Below are positions 44,048 through 52,298 of a stretch of DNA of 64,000 nt, one piece after another. This DNA comes from Methylobacterium pseudosasicola (GTDB lineage Bacteria; Pseudomonadota; Alphaproteobacteria; Rhizobiales; Beijerinckiaceae), in the NCBI RefSeq assembly GCF_900114535.1, contig NZ_FOTK01000006.1, positions 1-64,000 of the forward strand, read 5' to 3'. The position numbers and the translations under genes were made by a program. The notes below the pieces were generated by a model. The model did no database searches, was not told the DNA's origin, and was given only the letters and a program-made list of their open reading frames with translations. Numbering within the stretch: position 1 is the first letter of the stretch; each line of letters begins with the position of its first letter.

Positions 44048-44983
44048 TCAGTACTTGAGCCCGGTGTCGCACAGCACCGTGACGGCGACCGCGTCGGCCG
44101 GCAGGCGGCCCGAGGCGAGCAGAGCCGCAGCCGCGCAGACATTGGCGGCAGCCGAGTAGCCGACATGCAGGCCCTCCCGGATCGCCAGCAGCCGGCGCCA
44201 ATGGGCGGCCTCGTCGTCGGTGACCGAGACGGCGAGATCCATCAGCCCCGGATCCCAATGCGGCGGCACGCTGCCGTAGCCCGTCCCCTGCAGGACGTGG
44301 CGCGGCTTGGTGACGGGCTCGCCCGCGAGCGGCCGGCAGCCATCGGGCTCCACCGCCGCGCAGACCACCTGGGGGTTACGCGCCCGCAGCGCCGCCGCAA
44401 CCCCGAGGAAGGTCGCCCCAGTCCCCACGGACGCGACCCAGGCATCGACCCGGCCACCGGACTGCGCCCAGATCTCCGGGCCGGTCGTGTCCCGGTGGAT
44501 CCCGACGCCTTCCGAGGCGTGGAACTGATCGACGTAGAAACCGCCGCGTTCCCGGGCGAGTCGCCCCGCCTCTTCGGCGGCGGCCGCGACATCGGCCCCG
44601 GTCACCTGCCCGGGCAGGCCATCGACCTGCGGCACCAGGACGACCTCCGCCCCGAGGGCTTCGAGCATCCGCGCCCGCTGCGGGCTGTTCCCCGCCGACA
44701 GGGTGACGACCAGCGGATGCCCGAGCGCCGCGCAGGCCACGGCGAGGCCCGCCCCCATATTACCGCTGGTCATCTCGACCACGGGCGCCCCCCGGACCAG
44801 GCGGCCATCCGCCCGGGCGGCGAGCAGGATGGCCCGGGCCGCCCGGTCCTTCACGCTCCCGCCGGGCTGCATGAACTCAGCTTTGGCCAGGATGCGGCCC
44901 GGCCCCGGATGGGCTCGGTCGAGGGCGATCAGGGGCGTGTTGCCGATCAGATCGAGGGCCGATGGGGTGATCGCAGGGGGCAC
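44048..44983 (-). CDS. PLP-dependent cysteine synthase-family protein
   Basis: 311 residues from a GTG at 44983; the only in-frame ATG (45112) lies inside the upstream NUDIX gene. GNTPLIAL, then GGSVKDRAA with the PLP lysine near 41, TSGNMGAG near 72 and GTGATFLGVA near 181 identify the cysteine synthase/CBS fold. Not enough differs to tell O-acetylserine sulfhydrylase from a CBS-like or diaminopropionate-type enzyme. The two genes are probably one transcript. Confidence 0.82.
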   Translation of the reverse strand: MPPAITPSALDLIGNTPLIALDRAHPGPGRILAKAEFMQPGGSVKDRAARAILLAARADGRLVRGAPVVEMTSGNMGAGLAVACAALGHPLVVTLSAGNSPQRARMLEALGAEVVLVPQVDGLPGQVTGADVAAAAEEAGRLARERGGFYVDQFHASEGVGIHRDTTGPEIWAQSGGRVDAWVASVGTGATFLGVAAALRARNPQVVCAAVEPDGCRPLAGEPVTKPRHVLQGTGYGSVPPHWDPGLMDLAVSVTDDEAAHWRRLLAIREGLHVGYSAAANVCAAAALLASGRLPADAVAVTVLCDTGLKY

Positions 44984-45092
44984 GGAGGCGGACTCGGCGC
45001 GGCTGATCCCACCGGGAAGCTTAGCAGCGGCTTCCTGCAGGTGACAGGGACCGGAATGGGCCGCACATCCCTGCGGTCCGACGCGTCCGAGG

Positions 45093-45554
45093 CTACGGCC
45101 GCCCCTCGGCAAGAAGCCGCGCCTTGAGCCCGCTTGGATAGAGCTCGGGCCCGCCGTCGCGATCCAGCTCTTCCAGATCGTACCAGCGCGCGACGCAAGC
45201 CGTGCCGCAATCCTCGTGGAAGACGATACACTCCTGCGTGTCGAGCGGGCCGGGCGGCAGGGCGACCGGGAACAGGAACAGCACCTCGTGGCCCGGGCTG
45301 CCCTCGTGCGTGTAAAGATTTTCCATCATGAACGGCGCGCCGAGCACCTGCACCGTGAGGCCGAGTTCCTCCCGGAATTCCCGCACGAGCGCCGCCTCCG
45401 CCCGCTCGCCGAACGCGACGCTGCCCCCGAGCGGCCGCACGCCCTTCAGGCGCCCGTCGTCGGCATAGACCTCCGCTACGAGCAGCCGACGCCCCCGCCA
45501 GGGCAGGCCCAAGGCCTTCACGCGAATCTCCGAAGGCGGGCGCCAGATGGTCAT
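45093..45554 (-). CDS. NUDIX hydrolase
   Basis: 153 residues. The NUDIX box is complete: GGSVAFGERAEAALVREFRE then ELGL (about 43-66). Substrate region: GHEVLFLFPVALPPG. It hydrolyses a nucleoside diphosphate linked to X, X unknown. Start at 45554 begins MTIWRPPSE; a longer frame upstream shows no conserved features. Confidence 0.88.
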   Translation of the reverse strand: MTIWRPPSEIRVKALGLPWRGRRLLVAEVYADDGRLKGVRPLGGSVAFGERAEAALVREFREELGLTVQVLGAPFMMENLYTHEGSPGHEVLFLFPVALPPGPLDTQECIVFHEDCGTACVARWYDLEELDRDGGPELYPSGLKARLLAEGRP

Positions 45555-45972
45555 GCGGGCGTCGTATCCCGCCCCTCGGAGCGCGACAACGATCGGAGCT
45601 GCGGGGGACCTGGCAGGATCTTCTAGACTGGATCGTATCGCCGTTCCCCGCTGCGCCGTGCACCGACGCATCCGACACGGCGCGGAATTTCGAATGGTCG
45701 TGTGGTGTTTCGACTCCGAAAGCTCGCAGGCGAAGGCCGTGACGGCTCGCCTGTCGGATGATCGGAATGGAGTACTTGGCCGCGCTCGCCGCAATGCTGG
45801 TGTAAGGTCTTAGCAGGTTTCGCAAAGGTGCTCAGCGGGGTCCTAAAGCAGGCCCGCGTTCGCCTGCCCAGCGGGGCTGCTCAGGAAGGACATACAGTCA
45901 AGTCCTTCCGTCATCTCGGTAACTGGGCCCGGCATTCCGAATGCCGGACCGCGCAGATGCGGCCAGCGAACC
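45555..45972. other. 418-bp gene-free region with two hairpins
   Basis: Two perfect hairpins are seen: GGAAGGAC/GTCCTTCC (45884-45909, 10-nt loop) and CCGGCATT/AATGCCGG (45929-45947, 3-nt loop). No T-run follows either, so they are not clear Rho-independent terminators. No coding frame is convincing. This lies downstream of the first HigA-like gene and upstream of the NUDIX gene. Confidence 0.5.
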
Positions 45973-46356
45973 TCAACTGGCGGCGCGCTGACGATTGGAA
46001 GCGACGATCTGGGGTTTTGTCCTGACAAGCTGGGGCCCCGTCTTCTTCGGCTGGGACCTGGCCCTGGCGAGCAATTCGTCCTGCATTTTCTTCTCGCGCC
46101 TGCGCACCAGAGCGATGTCGAAGCGGCTCTGCATCTCCATCATCATTTCCATATTGAACCCGAACGCCTTCTCGATTCGAAAGGCCAGTTCGGCATTCAG
46201 CCCTGTCTTCTCATTGAGGAAATCGGACAGCGATTGACGGGTGATACCGAGCATGCTGGCCATGCCCATCACGGTCAGGTTGTTCGGCTCAAAAATATTG
46301 CGCCGGAGAAACCCACCCGGATGGCATGGATTTTCCAATCTGTAGACTGTGCTCAC
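45973..46356 (-). CDS. HigA-type antitoxin/regulator, orphan 1
   Basis: 127 residues from a GTG with AGGAG 6 bp before it. The core reads ENPCHPGGFLRRNIFEPNNL, then MLGITRQSLSDFLNEKTGLN and AELAFRIEKAFGF, the HigA-type XRE family (HPG..LxxxxxxxxxxSxxxLAxxLGxxRxxxSxxLNxxxxxxxxxAxRxxxxFG). A basic tail (RRREKKMQDELLARARSQPKK) follows, longer than in plain HigA. No HigB-like toxin frame lies next to it. Regulates or represses by DNA binding, presumably as a homodimer. Confidence 0.82.
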   Translation of the reverse strand: MSTVYRLENPCHPGGFLRRNIFEPNNLTVMGMASMLGITRQSLSDFLNEKTGLNAELAFRIEKAFGFNMEMMMEMQSRFDIALVRRREKKMQDELLARARSQPKKTGPQLVRTKPQIVASNRQRAAS

Positions 46357-47164
46357 ACCATTCTCCTCTAAAAATCTGCGAGGGATATCCGGCCCGATGG
46401 ACGGGTTTTTCAGCACCAACAGAATAATGCATCACCTACCCCACATGTCAGTAAATATACCGGCTCGCTGGGGTAATCTTCTATGAAGTACGTTACTCGC
46501 CTATCGTTTTGCAATTTTCACTACCCGCCAAGACAGCATGGTTTCTCGAACGATTGGCGAAGCGGCGAGTATCAAGGGGACCGCGCGATGTCAATCAACG
46601 CAGAATGCGAGTGCACAATTCACAAAACAACCAGGATGACCTAATCTGTGTAATGCAGAATAGAACATCGAAAAAAACACCTCCTCCCACGAACGTGGCA
46701 GCAAAGCCAGAAAGAGAACGTCCTACGGTCTTAGAATTTTCTTTTTTGACGATCGCGCGACAAAATTTCGTACGGGCAACATCGCCGGCAGGTGCGGTTG
46801 TCCACAGGTTCGGCGAAACGCCAACCTCAGGCTTAACAGGGCCCTGACGGGTCCCCTCGGAGATCGAAAAGCAAGCTCGGCGGTGCAGAGTTCGCTCCCG
46901 GACCCCGCGCCAGACGCATTTGCAAATGCTGCGCCCTTCATCCCCACGCCACCGAGTCATGGCCACGGGAAGATGGGGCAAGGGCCGCCACGGCCTCGCT
47001 CAAGATCTGAGGCACGGCAGTCACGCGGTGCAACAGGATCAGTTCCCAACGACGCGACAGGTCGTCCGCGATGGGAGCTGCTCGGAGAGTGGAAACGTCC
47101 GCCCGCAGCTTATGCCCACGGCCAAGCGTTCCGGATGCCCGGCCGGGGCAGCGATAGGTCAACG
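46357..47164. other. 808-bp region, AT-rich, no intact gene
   Basis: The stretch between the two HigA-like genes is clearly less GC-rich than the rest of the window and contains no convincing gene. A short minus-strand frame starting near 46669 (25 codons), with GGAGGAGG upstream, reads HRLGHPGCFV, reminiscent of the HigA start; it may be a decayed third copy. A DnaA-box-like TTGTCCACA is at 46798-46806. Confidence 0.45.
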
Positions 47165-47524
47165 TCATCCGAACGCGTACACGCGCTTGACGATCGGCTG
47201 AGAACGTCTGGCGGACGCCTGGACTCCAGTTCTAGCCGCGAGTTCGCGCTGGATGTTCGACTCGCGCTTGCGGGCTTCGGCGATGTCGAAGCGGGTCTGC
47301 ATGTCCATCAGCGTTTCCATCCGGCACCCGAACACCTTCTCGAGGCGCAGGGCCAGTTCCGCCGTGAGGGCGGTCTTCTCAGTGAGGAAGTCGGACAGCG
47401 ATTGGCGCGTCACGTTGAGCAAGCTGGCCGCGGCCATGACGGTCAGGTTGCGCGGCTCCAGAATATTGCGGCGCACGAACCCGCCCGGATGGCCTGGATT
47501 TTCCAGTCGATAGGTGATGCTCAT
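47165..47524 (-). CDS. HigA-type antitoxin/regulator, orphan 2
   Basis: 119 residues from an ATG with AAGGAGG 5 bp before it. It is a paralogue of orphan 1 over its whole length: RLENPGHPGGFVRRNILEPR, NVTRQSLSDFLTEKTALT and AELALRLEKVFGC, well over half of residues identical by eye. The C-terminal tail is again basic (RKRESNIQRELAARTG). No toxin frame lies beside it. Confidence 0.82.
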   Translation of the reverse strand: MSITYRLENPGHPGGFVRRNILEPRNLTVMAAASLLNVTRQSLSDFLTEKTALTAELALRLEKVFGCRMETLMDMQTRFDIAEARKRESNIQRELAARTGVQASARRSQPIVKRVYAFG

Positions 47525-47955
47525 CGCGTCCTCCTTGTCGATAACGGCCTGCGTTACATCCCTCGAAAGAGAAATAGCCCGCGGCCCTGAGGAACGGCGT
47601 GTTGCGTGGCACCTCAATTGACCGCAGCGACTCGTTTACGCGACAGATCATCACTGGTTCCACAGAAATAATATCGACTCAACTTACGGGGCAAAATGCA
47701 ATTGAAACACCTATCCGAAACGATTGGGTAAAATGCAACTTTGATAGGCGAGCGACGCGACAAAAACATCAAAAATAAGAAATATTTTTGCCGATAAGAT
47801 GCCAAATATTGCCAACGCCGGCTCATCAAGACCGGTCGCGCAGCGCGCCTCCATTCGTGCGTCCAGCCCACCCGGCCTCGGGCGCCAGCGGCTCGGCGAC
47901 AACCGCAGATATCCACACGCTTGACGCCCCGCCGCCATACAGCCAAGCTACGGCC

Positions 47956-48126
47956 TGACGGTTCCCTTCGGGGATCAAAAGGGAACGCGGTGAGGGAGTC
48001 TTTCCCGAAACCGCGGCTGTCCCCGCAACTGTGAGCGGTGAGCCCTTCACCACCACGTCACTGGGTTCTTTGGCCCGGGAAGACGGTGCGAGGGCGGCGA
48101 CCCGCGAGCCAGGAGACCTGCCGTCA
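47956..48126 (+). ncRNA. Cobalamin riboswitch (AdoCbl/B12 element)
   Basis: The B12-box GCCAGGAGACCTGCC (48108-48122) is present, and before it come GCGGCTGTCCCCGCAACTGT, TCACTGG and CCGGGAAGACGG, in the order of the cobalamin riboswitch core. The closing stem pairs TGACGG (47956-47961) with CCGTCA (48121-48126). Such elements sense adenosylcobalamin and reduce expression of B12 or cobalt genes. It lies 305 bp before the TonB receptor start, with a Zur-like palindrome in between, so its output may be this receptor or a lost gene. Confidence 0.93.
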
Positions 48127-48364
48127 GCCGTGGTCACACGCGAAACGCGCTGGGCGGGGTGTCCTGGCGGGTGTCGAGCCGGTCGTGCGCGAGCACGGTC
48201 GGCGCGGCCTCGTTCGCGGTGACGTGCCACAGCAAGCGCGCCCGCGTCCCGGTTCTCGATGCCCTCCTATGTCGTGCCGATCCCGGCCGCGTTCCCGCGC
48301 GGCCCGATCCTTCGTCCGAGGCCCTGCGCCGTGGCGGAGCGGGTTCCAGCACGCACTGATGATT

Positions 48365-48382
48365 GCAATGTTATTACGTTGC
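48365..48382. promoter_or_regulatory. Zur-like palindrome upstream of TonB receptor 1
   Basis: GCAATGTTATTACGTTGC is a near-perfect 18-bp palindrome with the AT-rich core of proteobacterial Zur boxes (ATGTTATAACAT type). It lies 49 bp before the receptor's ATG. A matching set of boxes flanks the ZnuD-like gene at 55758-55923. Confidence 0.55.
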
Positions 48383-48431
48383 CTTTAGGGCATCCGGGCC
48401 GGCGGTCGCCGCGCACGGACCTACACACGCC

Positions 48432-50615
48432 ATGTCACGATCCAACAACCCGCCCCGCAGCCGGAGCGCGTCGCTCTGCGGTGCCCTCCTCACCTTCCTG
48501 GCAAGCCCGGCCGCATCCCAGGAGACCGTCGCCCTCGATCAGCTCTCCGTCGAGGGGGAGGGCGGCGTCAGCCTGACCCGCGCCGCCCCGATCGGGCTGA
48601 ACCTGCGCACCCCCGACCGGACCGCGAGCCGGCTCGGCCTGACGCCGCTGGAGACACCCGCAAGCGTCGACATCGTGTCCGGCGAGACCGCGCGGCTGCG
48701 CGGCCAGGACACGATCGCCGAGGCCGTGACGCAGGACGCCACCGGCATCACCACGATCGCGGCGCCGGGCAACGGCAACGGCGCGTTCACTGCCCGCGGC
48801 TTCGCGGGGCCGAACTCGATCCAGCAGCTCTACGACGGCACCCGCTTCTATGTCGGCGCCAACACGGTCACGTTCCCGTTCGACACCTGGAACGTCGAGC
48901 GCATCGAGGTGCTGCGTGGGCCGTCCTCGGTGCTCTACGGCGACGGCGCCATCGGCGGGGTGATCAACGTCGTGCCCAAGAAGCCGGTCTTCGTGCCGAT
49001 CAACACCGCCCGCGCGGTCATCGGCACCGACGGCGTCGCGCGGCTTGCGCTGGATTCCGGCGGCGCGCTCGGCCGGGAGGAATTCGGCGAGACCTTCGCG
49101 TATCGTCTCAACGTCAGCGGCAACCGCGCGGATGGCTGGATCCGGCCGGAGGGCGATTTCCGCAACCTCGCGGTCTCGGCCGCCCTTCTGTTCCAGCCGA
49201 GCCCGGACCTCGCCTTCACGGTCAGCCACGATCTCGGCTACCAAGAGCCCACGCGCTATTGGGGCACGCCCCTGGTCGAAGGAAAAATCCCGGACCTGAT
49301 CCGGTTCAACAACTACAACGTCCGCGACGCGAAGATCACCTGGGCGGATAACTGGACCCAGTTCAAGACCGAGTGGACGCCCTCGGCCGACATTACCGTG
49401 CGCAACACCGCCTACCGTCTCACCAGCCGGCGTCACTGGCTCGATACCGAGCAATACAGCTACAACCGCGGGACTGGACTGGTCGATCGCGGCGATTATC
49501 TTGAGATCTACCACAGCCAGGAGCAGGTCGGGAATCGCCTGGACGCCAGCGTCAAGGGCAGCCTGTTCGGCCTGCCGAACGCATTCGCGGTCGGGTTCGA
49601 CGTGAACCACATCGACTTCCGCCACACGAACAATTTCTACTTCGACCAGCCCACCAGCGTGCCGCTGACCGGCTACGATCCGGGCTATTTCCCGCAGGAC
49701 GGTCGGGCGCGTCCGGCCTACGCCACGCAGACCAGCCAGGCCTCGGTCTTCGCCGAGGACCGGGTGATCCTGTCCGAAAAACTCTCGTTCCTCACGGGCG
49801 TGCGGCTCGACGTGCCGACGCTGCAACGGCAGGACCTGCAGACCGGATCGCAATTCGAGAAGACCTACCGGGCCCTCGGCTATCGGTTCGGCCTCGTCTA
49901 CAACCCGACGCCGGACAGCGCGCTCTACGCGCAGTACAGCTTCGCCACCGACCCGGTGAACAGCCTCATCACGCTCAATCAGTCGCTCGCGGGGTTCCAG
50001 CTCGCCACCGGCACGCAGATCGAAATCGGTGCCAAGGGGCTCGCCTTCGACGGAGCCCTCGAATGGACGGTGGCTGGCTACCGGATCGTCAAGGACAACC
50101 TGATCTCGGCCGTGCCGGGCCAGCCGACGCTGTCGACCCAGGTCGGGAGCCAATCCTCCCAGGGCTTCGAGCTGGCGCTGGGCTGGCAGTTCGCCCCCGG
50201 CTGGCGGCTCGACGGCAATCTCGCGCTGCTGCACGCGCAATACGACGCCTTCGACCAGAGCGTGAACGGCACGACCGTCTCGTATGCCGGCAACCAGCCG
50301 ATCGACGTGCCCGAGCGGGTCGCCAATCTTTGGCTGACCTGGGATTTTTCGCGCGACTGGACGGCGCGCGTGGGGCTCCAGAATGTGGGACAGGTCTACA
50401 GCGATTTCTCCAACACGGCCCGGCGGCCGGCCTACAACCTCGTCAATCTTGTGCTCGACCATCAAGTGACTGCGGATTCGCGCCTGAGCCTGCGGGTCTA
50501 CAACCTGTTCGACAAGGTCTACGCGATCAGCGGCAACGCCGTGAACGGCGTCGGCACCAACTGGCTGCTCGGCCGGCCGCGCTCGGTGGAGCTCGCCTAC
50601 ACGGTGACTTGGTGA
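48432..50615 (+). CDS. TonB-dependent receptor 1 (siderophore/metallophore type)
   Basis: 727 residues. A signal peptide (about 1-30) leads into the plug: RLGLTPLETPASVDIVSGET, then IAEAVTQDATGIT, RGFAGPNSIQQLYDG and the plug end VERIEVLRGPSSVLYGDGAI followed by GGVINVVPKKP. The barrel ends in ...LAYTVTW, with a terminal aromatic. The plug is of the TonB-siderophore receptor type. It is the first gene of a two-gene unit with a PepSY membrane protein. A cobalamin riboswitch and a Zur-like palindrome lie upstream, so cobalamin and zinc state may both act. Ligand unknown; the ATG at 48432 is preferred over the in-frame ATG at 48363. Confidence 0.88.
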   Translation: MSRSNNPPRSRSASLCGALLTFLASPAASQETVALDQLSVEGEGGVSLTRAAPIGLNLRTPDRTASRLGLTPLETPASVDIVSGETARLRGQDTIAEAVTQDATGITTIAAPGNGNGAFTARGFAGPNSIQQLYDGTRFYVGANTVTFPFDTWNVERIEVLRGPSSVLYGDGAIGGVINVVPKKPVFVPINTARAVIGTDGVARLALDSGGALGREEFGETFAYRLNVSGNRADGWIRPEGDFRNLAVSAALLFQPSPDLAFTVSHDLGYQEPTRYWGTPLVEGKIPDLIRFNNYNVRDAKITWADNWTQFKTEWTPSADITVRNTAYRLTSRRHWLDTEQYSYNRGTGLVDRGDYLEIYHSQEQVGNRLDASVKGSLFGLPNAFAVGFDVNHIDFRHTNNFYFDQPTSVPLTGYDPGYFPQDGRARPAYATQTSQASVFAEDRVILSEKLSFLTGVRLDVPTLQRQDLQTGSQFEKTYRALGYRFGLVYNPTPDSALYAQYSFATDPVNSLITLNQSLAGFQLATGTQIEIGAKGLAFDGALEWTVAGYRIVKDNLISAVPGQPTLSTQVGSQSSQGFELALGWQFAPGWRLDGNLALLHAQYDAFDQSVNGTTVSYAGNQPIDVPERVANLWLTWDFSRDWTARVGLQNVGQVYSDFSNTARRPAYNLVNLVLDHQVTADSRLSLRVYNLFDKVYAISGNAVNGVGTNWLLGRPRSVELAYTVTW

Positions 50616-52072
50616 GGCGCTGGGCCGGCAAAATCGCGCGCCGCTGGCTGCTCCTGTTCCACCGCTGGGCGGGGATCGCAACGGCCCTGTTCTTCGCCCT
50701 GTGGATCGGCTCCGGGCTGGTGATGCTCTACGTGCCGTTCCCGGCGCTCACGCCGCCTGAGCGCCTCGCGCGCCTGGCACCGATCGCCTGGGGCGACGTC
50801 GCGGTCGCGCCCGATGCGGCGCTCCCGGCCGGCGGTGTCGCGGGCGTGCCGGCGGCGTTCGACCTGGAGATGCGCGGCGCCGAGCCGGTCTACCGGATCA
50901 CCGGTCGCGACGGGGCGCGGGCGACGATCTCAGGCCGGACCGGCACGCGGCTCGGCCCGGTCGACGCGGAGGCGGCCTTGCGGCTCGCCGCCGGGGAATG
51001 GCCGGGCGCCCGCGTCGAGCCGGTGGAGCGGGACCAGTGGACCGTCACCGCCCGCTACGACCCGCTCCGGCCGTTCCACAAGGTCGCCCTCGGCGATCCC
51101 GCGGGGACTGAGCTCTACGTCTCGCAGGTCACCGGCGAGATCGCCCTCGACACGACCCGGTCCGAGCGCGCCTGGAACTGGCTCGGCTCGGTGCCGCACT
51201 GGATCTACCTGACGCCTTTGCGCGCCCGGGCGGAGCTGTGGCGCACGGTGCTGCTGTGGCTCTCGGGCTTGGCCGCCCTCGGGGCGCTCAGCGGCCTCAC
51301 CATCGGGATCTGGCGCCTGCGCCTGCGCCGCCGCTACGCCAGGGGCACCGTGACGCCCTATCGCGGGCTGGCGCGTTGGCACCACCTGTTCGGCCTCGTG
51401 GGCGGGCTGGGGCTCGGGGCGTTCATCCTGAGCGGCTGGATCTCCATGAACCCGAACCGCTGGTTCGCGTCGAGCGCCCCGCCCGGCGGAATGAGCACCG
51501 CCTACGTCGGGACGCCCGGCGCCATCGGCGTCGATGTCCGGCGACTCTCAAAACTCGCCGGCCCGGACGCCCGGGCCGTACGCTTCACCGCGATCGGCGG
51601 CCGCTGGTGGCTGATCGCCGAGGCGCCCGGCAGCCTCTGCGCCGTCGCCCCGGACGGCGGCCCTGGTCCCGACGCCGCCACCCTGGCGGAAGCCGCCGCC
51701 GCGGCCATTCCGGAGGGACACCTCCGGGCCGCCCGGCAGATCGTCGATTACGATTCCTACTGGTATCCGCACGGGGTGGACCCGCGGCCCCTGCCGGTCC
51801 TGCGCCTGCGCTTCGACGACCCGGCCGCCACCTGGCTCCACATCGACCCGCGCGACGGCACGATCCTCCAGCGGCTGGACCGCTCCGGCCGCATCAACCG
51901 CTGGCTGTTCGACGCCCCGCACCGCCTCGACCTGCCGTTCCTCACAGGCCGGCCCGCCCTGCGCGACGCCGCGCAGTGGGTCCTGAACCTGCTCGCGGCC
52001 GGGATCGCGCTCACCGGCCTCGTGGCGGGTTGGCGGCGGCTGGGCCGGAGTTTCCGTTCGGTGGCTCGCTGA
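50612..52072 (+). CDS. PepSY-associated membrane protein
   Basis: 486 residues from a GTG that overlaps the receptor's stop (GTGA), so translation is coupled. About four membrane helices: LLLFHRWAGIATALFFALWI (15-34), TVLLWLSGLAALGALSGLTI (about 210-229), HHLFGLVGGLGLGAFILSGW (about 258-277) and one near 450-470. PepSY_TM proteins next to TonB receptors are thought to reduce ferric siderophores or other loads, passing electrons across the inner membrane. The histidine pairs (HRW, HHLF) may bind heme. This context suggests a metal-reducing or metallophore-processing partner for receptor 1. Confidence 0.85.
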   Translation: MRRWAGKIARRWLLLFHRWAGIATALFFALWIGSGLVMLYVPFPALTPPERLARLAPIAWGDVAVAPDAALPAGGVAGVPAAFDLEMRGAEPVYRITGRDGARATISGRTGTRLGPVDAEAALRLAAGEWPGARVEPVERDQWTVTARYDPLRPFHKVALGDPAGTELYVSQVTGEIALDTTRSERAWNWLGSVPHWIYLTPLRARAELWRTVLLWLSGLAALGALSGLTIGIWRLRLRRRYARGTVTPYRGLARWHHLFGLVGGLGLGAFILSGWISMNPNRWFASSAPPGGMSTAYVGTPGAIGVDVRRLSKLAGPDARAVRFTAIGGRWWLIAEAPGSLCAVAPDGGPGPDAATLAEAAAAAIPEGHLRAARQIVDYDSYWYPHGVDPRPLPVLRLRFDDPAATWLHIDPRDGTILQRLDRSGRINRWLFDAPHRLDLPFLTGRPALRDAAQWVLNLLAAGIALTGLVAGWRRLGRSFRSVAR

Positions 52073-52102
52073 GCGGAGACACGCGACGGCCCAGCAAACC
52101 AC

Positions 52103-52220
52103 ACCGTCATTCCGGGGCCGCGAAGCGGAGCCCGGAATCCAGAACCATAGGTGGAGCAGGCGCTTGCACCGTCGCCGGTTCTGGATTCCGGGCTCGCCTG
52201 CGGCGCCCCGGAATAACGGG
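52103..52220. repeat. Palindromic element type B (118 bp)
   Basis: Arms ACCGTCATTCCGGGGCCGCG and its near complement (GCGGCGCCCCGGAATAACGG), with inner arms CCCGGAATCCAGAACC and GGTTCTGGATTCCGGG. It is found once in this window, between the PepSY gene and the oxidoreductase, and forms a long hairpin. Confidence 0.8.
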
Positions 52221-52298
52221 CTGTGCGCCTCCCTAGCGCACCGAAGAGCGGCATTCAGTTACAAGGCGTCGACTTGAGTTTGGCTACGCCCTTCCGCC

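Larger units (their letters stand above)
47525..48431. other. 907-bp intergenic region with cobalamin riboswitch
   Basis: It holds the HigA2 promoter side, an AT-rich hairpin-like stretch (AAAAATAAGAAATATTTTT, 47771-47789), the riboswitch (47956-48126), about 240 bp of GC-rich sequence with no certain gene, and the Zur-like palindrome (48365-48382). Confidence 0.7.

Noticed and set aside
46798..46806. DnaA-box-like TTGTCCACA
   Set aside because: A single copy with one mismatch to the consensus and no AT-rich cluster of further boxes or origin genes around it.
46509..46981. Two short frames in the region between the HigA-like genes
   Set aside because: No ribosome site, no recognisable motif, and they overlap each other on opposite strands.
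47771..47789. AT-rich hairpin that could be a terminator
   Set aside because: The stem is only A/T pairs, so it is too weak to call.
48435..50681. 748-codon minus-strand open frame opposite TonB receptor 1
   Set aside because: Shadow of the receptor gene; Arg/Pro/Gly-rich composition, no domain.
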